From an uncultured Ruminococcus sp. (GTDB taxonomy: Bacteria; Bacillota; Clostridia; Oscillospirales; Acutalibacteraceae): a stretch of DNA of 36,775 nt. The stretch spans positions 1 to 36,775 of the forward strand of contig CACZYC010000021.1 in NCBI GenBank assembly GCA_902785365.1, given 5' to 3'. Below, one piece after another: positions 14,149 through 20,961 of the stretch; positions within the stretch are counted from its first letter, which is position 1; each line of letters opens with the position of its first letter. The notes under the pieces are model-generated. The model was given only the letters and a program-made list of their open reading frames with translations, was not told the DNA's origin and did not search any database. A program made the translations under genes and the position numbers.

Positions 14149-16800
14149 TTACGACCTCCAAACAAGCGGCGACAATAGTGCCGCGACTGCCCAGAACAGA
14201 CAGTATATCATAATCTGTATCGTTCCGAGTACGGCTGTCGTCGCGTAAAGACACAGAGTAGCTACAAGCAGCAAGCCGAGTATCATAGCTATAAGCTGAA
14301 TAACAATTGCCAGAGAAATATTGCTCTTGATGTGTACACATCCCGCGATGCCCTGAACCATTGAGGATATTTTTCCGCGTGTACCGAGATAAGCGCGCGA
14401 CTTCTCCTCAGTCTGGGACTGGGCTTCCTTACACACATTTCCGAGACCTGTCGGCAGAATCTTGATACTGCGCAGGAAAAGTCCGAAGTCCTCGGCAATC
14501 TGCTCGGCGGAGATGTTGCAATCCGTCGTACGAATCAGGTAGCTGAGCCCTCTCTGTTCACCCTTACGCAGAGCCTTGATGATTTCGGGATCGGGCGTGT
14601 AGGTAGTTACAAACATAGCGATAAGCTCGCCCGACTGAGCCAGATATGTAATCTGTCTGCCCTCTATGTGGTATTTCTCCTCATAGTCCTCGGACGGAGT
14701 TTCAATATTATACTTGCGCATCAGCGTGCGGTTGCCGACAAGAATACGCTCGCCGTCCACACGTCCCACAAGTCCCATTGTGTCCTCATAGAGCACAGAC
14801 TCAACCTCGGGGAGTTTTATGCCTCTGTCCTCCTCCAACATAGTTTGGTTAAAGACCGTAGCCATCGGGCTCTGAGCTTCCCTGAGCACTGCCGCCGCCG
14901 CAAGAACACTCTCGTCGGTGCGGTGGTTCGCGAAAGTCTTTATGCCGTCGAGCTTTACAGAACCCTCGGGATAGAGGTCGTTTGAATCTATCATAACAGC
15001 GTTGGTATCACAGAACTGTTTAACGGACGGATAACCCGCCACCATAGCTCCGATTTTGTTGAGCCTTTTGCAGAGCATACGCATAGGCAGATTTACAGCC
15101 AGAAGCGTACAAATCGGAATGCTCACCGCTGTCATTACGGCGAGGGTATCGACCGCTCCCGTAAATGAGACATTCATTATTCCGTAAATAATCGCGACCA
15201 GAAGCGAGCATATTACAGTAACAGGGGCAATCTTGCCTGCCAGATCCTCGCTGGGGTCGGGAGCGTAAGAGATACGAAGAAAGTTTGAGAGGAACCCTGT
15301 CTTGTGCTGATAGCCGATAATCGGGCGGTCGTTGAGCGTACCGCTCATCATCTTCTTGGCGATTTCCTCGTTGGTATAAATCTTTACTGCGTGCGAGGGA
15401 GTCTCGCTTGAAATGAACTTGAAATTATCCTTGACTCTCAGCACCATCATCAACTTGCCTATGCAGTTGCACAGGAACCCGAAGGTCACAACGATACTGT
15501 AGAAATTTATGTCGAATTTTGCCGCTCCGCCAAGTCTGAACAGCGACACAACAGCCTGTATACCCATACCAATAGCGGCCACGGCAAGCGCTGTGTCAGA
15601 GTTGCCCTTTAGCTTGGCGAGGGGCGTCAGTCCCGAGAAAATCGTGATACGATTCAAGAAAATTACCGCTCCCGCGAACAGAAGGTTTAAAATCGCGTAC
15701 GCTATGGGAGCATACGGCATAGCCTTTGCCATCGGCTCAGACCATATGCCGATAACAAGCGTAACAATAAGCTGGACAAGTGTGATGACGCCCATTATTA
15801 CGCCGCGGAAAAACAGCTTTCTTATATTCAGATTCAGCTCATAAAGAATGCTCTTTGTGTCCTCGTCGCCGCCGTAATCCTCAACGGTAACGACCTGGCT
15901 TACGGGAACATCGGAGTCGTCGTAATCCTCGTTCGAGAAAAATCCCACAACAGCCGAAAGCAGTCTTTCCTTTTTGGAACGGGTGTCGCCTGTCTCGCGG
16001 ACTTCCTCGACCTTAGCCATTTCGGTTTTGATAACCTCGGAGATAGACGGGTTCTTGGAGCGCAGATAGTGTTCATACTCTCCCCTAACAACCTGAGAAA
16101 AACGTCCTGCCTTGAGGTGTATTTCGTCGATATCGTTATCCGTCTTGTATACGGGCACCTTGGACTCGACGGTTTTTGCGTCGGGAGACGGCTTTTTTAC
16201 GCCGTATTTTTTCTCATAGTTGCCCGCGCCCTGCTCTTTGTTTTCCTGCTTTTTTCTGAGAATATCAAAGGAGTTGTCACTCGCTCCGAACATTGAGCCG
16301 ATTTCGGGGTCAACCTCGGAGAGCTCAGGGCTGTCCTCAATGACGTCCTCGGCAACCTTGGTGCCCTCGGGAATTTCGGGAGTAAGATTGACGACATTGT
16401 TGTCGTTCTCAAACGTCTCCATCATTATCTGAGCCTGCATTGTAGTGGCGTTCTTCTCGCCTTGAATCGCGTTTGAATCCTTCTTCTCCTCTTCTTCCTT
16501 GTCGAGGTCAAGAGGATTGCTGTTTGTCAGGCGCACCTTTTTACTCGTGTTTGAGAAAATTTCATCCATATGAGGACGCGCGCCGTATTTTTCGGCAGCC
16601 TTTCGCATAGCGTCCTGCTCCGAAATATAGCGTGTTTCGGCAAGAATCTGCTCAAGTCTGAAGTTCTTATCATTCTCATCTTCCGCGGATATCTGTGAAG
16701 ATATATCAATTTTCTGTGACTCTTCGATATTTTTCTCCGTGGTTTTATCCGTATTCTTTTTTTCAGTGTTTTTCTTTTCAGAGTTTTTTCTGATTTTCAT
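14149..16800 (-). CDS. Degenerate P-type ATPase-like membrane protein
   Basis: An 883-residue protein with a charged, low-complexity cytoplasmic N-terminus (1-310) and about eight transmembrane segments (roughly 334-455, 524-576 and 829-880). Between the last two sets is a soluble part with the order of a P-type ATPase: AVMIDSNDLYPEGSV (601-615) sits where DKTGTLTxG should be, GRVDGERILVGNRTLM (679-694) matches the nucleotide-domain signature of heavy-metal ATPases, and SYLIRTTDCNISAEQIAEDF (753-772) matches the TGDN-x-x-TA segment. The phosphorylation motif is changed (Asp605 kept, KTGT lost), TGD is TTD, and no GDGxND hinge is present, so ion pumping by the usual cycle is unlikely. The start follows GAGGGTG, 4 bp after the rlmB stop; rpe follows at 2 bp. 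Structural or regulatory role inferred; substrate unknown. Confidence 0.75.
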   Translation of the reverse strand: MKIRKNSEKKNTEKKNTDKTTEKNIEESQKIDISSQISAEDENDKNFRLEQILAETRYISEQDAMRKAAEKYGARPHMDEIFSNTSKKVRLTNSNPLDLDKEEEEKKDSNAIQGEKNATTMQAQIMMETFENDNNVVNLTPEIPEGTKVAEDVIEDSPELSEVDPEIGSMFGASDNSFDILRKKQENKEQGAGNYEKKYGVKKPSPDAKTVESKVPVYKTDNDIDEIHLKAGRFSQVVRGEYEHYLRSKNPSISEVIKTEMAKVEEVRETGDTRSKKERLLSAVVGFFSNEDYDDSDVPVSQVVTVEDYGGDEDTKSILYELNLNIRKLFFRGVIMGVITLVQLIVTLVIGIWSEPMAKAMPYAPIAYAILNLLFAGAVIFLNRITIFSGLTPLAKLKGNSDTALAVAAIGMGIQAVVSLFRLGGAAKFDINFYSIVVTFGFLCNCIGKLMMVLRVKDNFKFISSETPSHAVKIYTNEEIAKKMMSGTLNDRPIIGYQHKTGFLSNFLRISYAPDPSEDLAGKIAPVTVICSLLVAIIYGIMNVSFTGAVDTLAVMTAVSIPICTLLAVNLPMRMLCKRLNKIGAMVAGYPSVKQFCDTNAVMIDSNDLYPEGSVKLDGIKTFANHRTDESVLAAAAVLREAQSPMATVFNQTMLEEDRGIKLPEVESVLYEDTMGLVGRVDGERILVGNRTLMRKYNIETPSEDYEEKYHIEGRQITYLAQSGELIAMFVTTYTPDPEIIKALRKGEQRGLSYLIRTTDCNISAEQIAEDFGLFLRSIKILPTGLGNVCKEAQSQTEEKSRAYLGTRGKISSMVQGIAGCVHIKSNISLAIVIQLIAMILGLLLVATLCLYATTAVLGTIQIMIYCLFWAVAALLSPLVWRS

Positions 16801-16804
16801 TGTG

Positions 16805-17554
16805 TCACCCTCTCTTAGATGATACCGCGTACATCAAAACTCCCGCCGCGACCGAAGCGTTGAGGGAATTTATTTTTCCCTTCATCGGGATAGAAACAAT
16901 TTCATCGCATTTCTCTCGTACAAGTCGGCTGATTCCTTTGCCCTCGTTGCCGATTACCAAGGCGACAGCCGAAGCGAACTCGCATTTGTTATAATCCGTG
17001 CCGTTCATATCGGCGCCGTAAACCCACAGTCCCAGCTTTTTGAGCTTGTCCAATGTGTTCGAGATATTCGTAACTCTTGCGACAGGAACATACTCAACCG
17101 CGCCCGCCGAGGCTTTTCCTACGGCATAGCTCAGAGCCGCGCTCCTGCGTTTTGGAATAATTACCCCGTGAGCGCCCGCGCACTCGGCAGTACGAATAAT
17201 CGCGCCGAGATTGTGCGGGTCCTCAATTTCATCCAATACAATTACAAAAGGCTGTTCCCCTCTCTGCTCGGCAAGAGCGAGGATATCCTCGACTGAGGCG
17301 TATTCCTTGACGGCGGTCAGAGCGACTATACCCTGGTGGTTTGCGCCGCCCGATAAGTAATCAAGCTTTTTGACGTCCACCTCTTTGACGGGAATGTCCT
17401 TCTTCTTTGCTCTGGCAAGTATTCCTACTACCGCGCCGCTCCTGTCGCCTCTGGCTACAAGGATTTTATCTATTGTTCTTGACGAGCGCACAGCCTCACT
17501 CACGGGATTGCGACCAAATATCACATCGTCCTTGTTCTTTTTGTTTTCTTCCAT
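16805..17554 (-). CDS. rlmB: 23S rRNA 2'-O-methyltransferase, TrmH/SpoU family
   Basis: A 249-residue SPOUT methyltransferase. An N-terminal substrate-binding domain (VIFGRNPVSEAV, about 11-22, to 80) is followed by the knotted catalytic domain with motif 1 DPHNLGAIIRTAECAGAHG (112-130), motif 2 IGNEGKGI (201-208) and motif 3 IPMKGKINSLNASVAAGVL (222-240). The family 2'-O-methylates a ribose in 23S rRNA (Gm2251 for E. coli RlmB) using SAM. The start at 17552-17554 follows AAGGAAG; a longer in-frame reading to 17665 would run into the inserted repeat element and is rejected. It heads the operon rlmB, ATPase-like gene, rpe. Confidence 0.9.
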   Translation of the reverse strand: MEENKKNKDDVIFGRNPVSEAVRSSRTIDKILVARGDRSGAVVGILARAKKKDIPVKEVDVKKLDYLSGGANHQGIVALTAVKEYASVEDILALAEQRGEQPFVIVLDEIEDPHNLGAIIRTAECAGAHGVIIPKRRSAALSYAVGKASAGAVEYVPVARVTNISNTLDKLKKLGLWVYGADMNGTDYNKCEFASAVALVIGNEGKGISRLVREKCDEIVSIPMKGKINSLNASVAAGVLMYAVSSKRG

Positions 17555-17593
17555 ACTATTATCTTCCTTAGAATCTTTAAAACACACAATATC

Positions 17594-17626
17594 TAGTATA
17601 GGGTAACAGGAGTAATCCCAACCACG
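17594..17626. repeat. Left direct repeat and terminal inverted repeat of the 17.6 kb element
   Basis: TAGTATA (17594-17600) directly abuts the left terminal repeat 17601-17626, which begins GGGTAACAGGAGTAATCC. The right terminal repeat is its reverse complement with 2 mismatches in 26 bases. Read on the minus strand, the direct repeat gives TATACT, a possible -10 box for rlmB. Confidence 0.8.
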
Positions 17627-17875
17627 CTTTAAACGGAGTAATTTTGCCGCTTTACGATTTGTCAAACGTCAGCAGGCGTCAGCCTGCTAACATTCTCCGC
17701 ACCGCAAATCGCCTAAAATTTCAACCGTTTAAAGTCTATAGGAGTTTTGTCGAGGCAGATTTTCGTTTAACCGCGACAAAAGCACAGGAAACCCTGACGG
17801 GTTTCCGAGCATTTTAACAAAGGATATACGGAAAGCTGTCCGACAAAACCGTGGTTCGGATTGCTCCTGTTACCC
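17601..17875. mobile_element. 275-bp MITE-like structured element upstream of rlmB
   Basis: The element is closed by 26-bp terminal inverted repeats (17601-17626 and 17850-17875, 24 of 26 matching) and flanked on both sides by TAGTATA, the footprint of an insertion (7 bp, or 8 if a terminal C is counted). Inside are two large imperfect hairpin arms. Arm A (17627-17734) runs from CTTTAAACGG to CCGTTTAAAG, with a GC-rich tip AGCAGGC-GTCA-GCCTGCT. Arm B (17745-17848) runs from TTTTGTCG to CGACAAAA, with a tip GGAAACCC-TGAC-GGGTTTCC. No gene is encoded, so it would depend on a transposase made elsewhere. It lies 40 bp upstream of the rlmB start, between rlmB and the DUF6512-like gene. A structured non-coding RNA is an alternative reading, but the flanking direct repeat favours a mobile element. 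Confidence 0.75.
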
Positions 17876-17882
17876 TAGTATA
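17850..17882. repeat. Right terminal inverted repeat and direct repeat of the 17.6 kb element
   Basis: The right terminal repeat 17850-17875 ends GCTCCTGTTACCC and is followed at once by TAGTATA (17876-17882), the same 7 bases that flank the left end. Confidence 0.8.
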
Positions 17883-17936
17883 CCAAACCAAACCACAACC
17901 ATAATTATTTTAAGACAAAATAATAAATTTTTACTT

Positions 17937-18482
17937 TTACGCTCCGAGACTAACCGCGCCCATATCGAACGACGGCGGAATTACCCCGTAATAGCCCGTA
18001 TAGGGGTCCTGAAATATCCCGAGCTTTGGGGCGAACGCGGTGAAAGTAAACGTCATCATAAAGATTAACAGCAGAAAAAAGCACATCGGAGCGAAAATCA
18101 CGCGCAAATTCAGAGAGGACCTCGTCAAGAGATATGAACATACCAATCCCGAGAAAACCGCCGCAGCGAGTACAGGCAAATCATAATCAAGACAGTAATC
18201 CGCTACAATAAACAAAGTCAGCGCGGCGCTCAGACTGATGGCTTTCGCGGTTACGAACTGTTTAAACGGCGGCTTCACACAGAAAATCTGTATAATTGCG
18301 TACAGAGCGTAACTGATTGACAGGCACTTGGTTTTTTCCCATACGCTTTCATTGACCGCGCCGAAAATTACGGCGGGCGTCGCTTTGCCCGAAAGCTCAT
18401 ATATATTCCAAAGAAACACCGTCGCACAGATAATGACAAAAAAACCGAAAAACTCGGAAATTAGTAAATAATTCTTTTTCAT
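17937..18482 (-). CDS. DUF6512-like membrane protein
   Basis: A 181-residue integral membrane protein with five or six hydrophobic segments covering most of its length. The segment FGAVNESVWEKTK (about 40-52) is a GxVNESxWExxK signature that I associate with the DUF6512 family of small Firmicutes membrane proteins; no biochemical function is known to me. The C-terminus (DPYTGYYGVIPPSFDMGA) is polar. It stands alone: the repeat element separates it from rlmB and a 380-bp gap separates it from the PAP2 gene. The ATG at 18482 is preceded by a weak AAGGAT ribosome site. Confidence 0.65.
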   Translation of the reverse strand: MKKNYLLISEFFGFFVIICATVFLWNIYELSGKATPAVIFGAVNESVWEKTKCLSISYALYAIIQIFCVKPPFKQFVTAKAISLSAALTLFIVADYCLDYDLPVLAAAVFSGLVCSYLLTRSSLNLRVIFAPMCFFLLLIFMMTFTFTAFAPKLGIFQDPYTGYYGVIPPSFDMGAVSLGA

Positions 18483-18822
18483 AAGGATAACACCCCGAAT
18501 ATATTTATGAGGTATCCTTACAAAAAATTACACAATTGTTACATTCTTTTAACCGTTAATTTCCAAATGGAATTATAAGGCATTTTTTTATTTTTTTGAG
18601 AGAAATATACTATTTGTAATTTTCCAAACTGCAAATAAAAATGTGGAAAACTCTGTTGAAAGTGTTAATAACCATATTAAAACATAATGTTTATCACGTT
18701 GATTTTTGGAAATTTTTAACTTTCAACATTCTCCGCAGAGTTTTCCACAATATTCTTTATTGAAAATAACCTAAAAGTTTTTATTACAAACTGTATAATC
18801 AGCGTGTCAACATCTCTCAGGA
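18483..18822. other. Non-coding gap with a long inverted repeat and DnaA-box-like words
   Basis: No gene is seen. The AT-rich gap holds an inverted repeat: TGTGGAAAACTCTG (18642-18655) against CAGAGTTTTCCACA (18736-18749), 14 of 14 matching, with inner arms TTGAAAGTGTTAA (18656-18668) and TTAACTTTCAA (18716-18726) and weak A/T pairing outside. Each outer arm ends in TTTTCCACA, which fits the DnaA-box consensus TTWTNCACA, in opposite orientations. Both neighbouring genes are on the minus strand, so the gap must also hold the promoter of the DUF6512-like gene; none stands out. Confidence 0.55.
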
Positions 18823-18862
18823 AAAATAAAAAAATTCAGGCTCACAAACCGTAAGCCTGAAT
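18823..18862 (-). terminator. Terminator after the PAP2 gene
   Basis: Minus-strand ATTCAGGCT and AGCCTGAAT form a 9-bp stem (18854-18862 with 18834-18842) that begins at the stop codon, followed by TTTTTTATTTTT. A strong intrinsic terminator. Confidence 0.9.
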
Positions 18863-19401
18863 TAGAAAAATGATTGTACAATCTGGTTAAAAATTGCCAC
18901 AGAAGCACAGCCGCAGATAAACCCGAGCACCGCGCCGACCGCTACGTCGGAAAGATAATGCACACGAAGGTACACCCTTGAGGTCGCAATCAGCACCGCG
19001 ATAATAAAAATCGGGATTACATAAATAATTCTGCACCTCAAAAGCGCGGTAGCCACTACACAGAACGACGCCGCCGTGTGTCCCGACGGGAAAGAATAGT
19101 ACTTGGGCCTGTGAATAAGCTGTTCCTCATCGGCGAGATAGTTTGACGGCCGCTCGCGTCTGACGATGTGCTTCAGACAGAGCTCGCAGATAAACTCGGT
19201 AAAGGCAAGTGAGAAGATGATGTTTACACCCGTGAGCCTTGTGGGAGCGTAAATCAAAAACGGCAAGCATATCGCGAACCAGATAACGCCGAGGTTACCC
19301 GCCGAGGAAGCGGCTATCATTATTTTATTTTTAACAGGAGAGCGAAACTTGACGATGTTGTCAATGACTTTGTCGTCAATGCGTTGAATCCTCTTAAACA
19401 T
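18862..19401 (-). CDS. PAP2-family membrane phosphatase
   Basis: A 179-residue polytopic membrane protein of the type 2 phosphatidic acid phosphatase superfamily. The three catalytic motifs are complete: K77-x6-R84-P85 (KHIVRRERP), PSGH (105-108) and S141-R142-x5-H148-x3-D152 (SRVYLRVHYLSD). The active site should face outside the membrane. Family members dephosphorylate phosphatidate, phosphatidylglycerol phosphate or undecaprenyl pyrophosphate; the last would fit the envelope theme of the region but is inference. Five to six transmembrane helices are expected. Its own terminator overlaps the stop codon, and the next gene upstream is 88 bp away. Confidence 0.9.
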   Translation of the reverse strand: MFKRIQRIDDKVIDNIVKFRSPVKNKIMIAASSAGNLGVIWFAICLPFLIYAPTRLTGVNIIFSLAFTEFICELCLKHIVRRERPSNYLADEEQLIHRPKYYSFPSGHTAASFCVVATALLRCRIIYVIPIFIIAVLIATSRVYLRVHYLSDVAVGAVLGFICGCASVAIFNQIVQSFF

Positions 19402-19489
19402 AAAAACACCTCATATTTACCTATTTAACAGTATAGCACAATATGAAGTGTTTGAAAAGAGAATTTTAAATAATATCAACTCAAGACTA

Positions 19490-20038
19490 TCATTTTTTAC
19501 CAAACAATCCCCGTCTGATATTTTTAACCGCGTCATCAACGTCAATTTCTCCATATGCCGTCAAAAACAAATCAACCGCGATACCATCGAGCAGCCGCGG
19601 ACAAAACGAAGTAATATAGTGTTCTGTCTCCTCTGTAAACACTTCGAAAAACTCATATGGAATTACTGTCGAAAGAACTATCACGCCATCATATGTCATA
19701 AAGAATCTGGGAGCATACAACAGTCGGGGCGGACAGTGTCTTTCAGGTGAAGAGTACTTGTAAAGCACGCGGTCATTTAAGAAATTCAACACCCAAAGAA
19801 GTTCTTCCTTAAACACGCTTTCTTTTACAATATGACTTCCCAGCCTTGAATAGTAAGCCGTTAACAGAATTTCATTCTCCTTAAAATCTACTGAGGACTC
19901 AATTCTGCATTCGGGAGCGTTTTCGGCGGGGTATTCCGCGTAATAATACGGTGTTTCTTCGTCCATCCCGAGTCTGAAATTCACGTTATGCTTCGTACAA
20001 TAATCGAAAAATATTTTGCCTGCTTCTTTTCTTGTCAT
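19490..20038 (-). CDS. Hypothetical cytosolic protein (182 aa)
   Basis: No family was recognised. The protein has no signal peptide or membrane segment. It alternates strands and helices, with an aromatic-rich N-terminal part (NVNFRLGMDEETPYYYAEYP), a middle with FKENEILLTAYYSRLG and LLWVLNFLNDRVLYKYS, and a C-terminal acidic and basic end (YGEIDVDDAVKNIRRGL). A YbjN/type III chaperone-like fold is possible from the strand-helix order but is only a guess. AAAGGAGA stands a few bases before the ATG. The terminator of the previous gene (20055-20094) lies just upstream, so it is probably transcribed from a promoter near its start. Confidence 0.6.
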   Translation of the reverse strand: MTRKEAGKIFFDYCTKHNVNFRLGMDEETPYYYAEYPAENAPECRIESSVDFKENEILLTAYYSRLGSHIVKESVFKEELLWVLNFLNDRVLYKYSSPERHCPPRLLYAPRFFMTYDGVIVLSTVIPYEFFEVFTEETEHYITSFCPRLLDGIAVDLFLTAYGEIDVDDAVKNIRRGLFGKK

Positions 20039-20054
20039 AAAACATTCTCCTTTG

Positions 20055-20094
20055 CAAAAAATGCGCCGACTCAGGAATCAGCCCTGAGCCGGCG
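20055..20094 (-). terminator. Terminator after the 220-residue hypothetical gene
   Basis: Minus-strand CGCCGGCTCAGG and CCTGAGTCGGCG pair over 12 positions with one G-U (20083-20094 with 20064-20075), followed by CATTTTTTGC. It lies 13 bp after the stop codon at 20108. Confidence 0.85.
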
Positions 20095-20107
20095 GTTTAT
20101 GGTTTAT

Positions 20108-20770
20108 TTAATTATTTTCTATAAAATCTATAAACGCCTTACAAACTTTATCAACATTTCCATCATTAAGCTCGTAAATAGACGGCAGTCCTTCAGGATT
20201 ATAGACTATGTGATCTTCAATTGAATTACAGGCTCCGTCTGTACAATCATCGGGATAGCACATTTCAAACTTTCCGTTAATCATATTAATTCCTTTGTGA
20301 TTACTCGGATATCTATAGAATTGAAACAGTCCCAACGCGCTGTTGACAGATTTATCAGTGGTATAAAGACGCTCAAAACACAGATAGTAGGAGATTTTAT
20401 CCTTATCAATAACATGTACGCATTTTTCAATAACAAGCGGACAGCCTGTAACTCCCCTGCTGCCTTCTCCGTCAATTTCCCCCTTTGGGACTTTCAGCTT
20501 TTCTATAATCATTTCTCTTGCATCAACTATCTTCTCGTTAATCTCCTCATATTCCACAGGAACGATATGAAAATTACCCGATTTGGTATCATAAACGCTT
20601 CTGGAATACTCTTTCCCCCATCTTTTCTCGATCTTCATTCCATTCCATCTGTCAATCGATTCTGGTTCTTCATCTCTCTTTTTATACAAATAAACTTCGC
20701 CGGGGCTGTATCCTCCTGTCTCTTCTTCGATTTTTTCCTTACAATTAATCTGATTATAAACTCTTTCCAT
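20108..20770 (-). CDS. Hypothetical protein (220 aa), AT-rich
   Basis: No family was recognised. The protein is charged and soluble, with no signal peptide or membrane helix; it contains six cysteines, four of them in the second half (for example CYPDDCTDGACNS at about 185-197). The start at 20768-20770 is chosen because AAGGAGG stands 8 nt upstream; an in-frame codon 21 bases earlier is inside that ribosome site. The gene looks richer in A and T than the flanking enzymes and is followed by a strong terminator, so it is a single-gene unit. It may be a recently acquired accessory gene. Confidence 0.6.
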   Translation of the reverse strand: MERVYNQINCKEKIEEETGGYSPGEVYLYKKRDEEPESIDRWNGMKIEKRWGKEYSRSVYDTKSGNFHIVPVEYEEINEKIVDAREMIIEKLKVPKGEIDGEGSRGVTGCPLVIEKCVHVIDKDKISYYLCFERLYTTDKSVNSALGLFQFYRYPSNHKGINMINGKFEMCYPDDCTDGACNSIEDHIVYNPEGLPSIYELNDGNVDKVCKAFIDFIENN

Positions 20771-20961
20771 ACTTATCCTCCTTTTTGCCAAAAATGTATA
20801 AAGCCCTTAAATTTGTGTATAAATACACACCTCTCAAAACCTCCCCTCCTTATATAAAAACAAGAAATAGAAAATTTTGTATATTTATGAATATTTATAC
20901 AGATTTACACTTCAATTATATGGAAATAATAATACTATAAAATTGAAAAGTCAATACTGGA

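Noticed and set aside
14147..14341. 65-residue N-terminal extension of Rpe
   Set aside because: It reads through the 3' end of the ATPase-like gene in another frame; the family N-terminus and a ribosome site are at 14146.
14149..16800. Working copper or zinc P-type ATPase
   Set aside because: DKTGT and GDGxND are absent and no CPC-type metal site is visible in the membrane helices.
17555..17665. 37-residue N-terminal extension of RlmB
   Set aside because: It runs into the terminal repeat of the inserted element; the ribosome site at 17554 gives the family N-terminus.
17601..17875. Known riboswitch or T-box leader
   Set aside because: No T-box sequence, no terminator/antiterminator pair, and the terminal inverted repeats with flanking direct repeats fit an insertion better.
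18483..18861. Chromosomal replication origin
   Set aside because: Only two DnaA-box-like words, both inside an inverted repeat, and no dnaA, dnaN, rpmH or gidA genes nearby.
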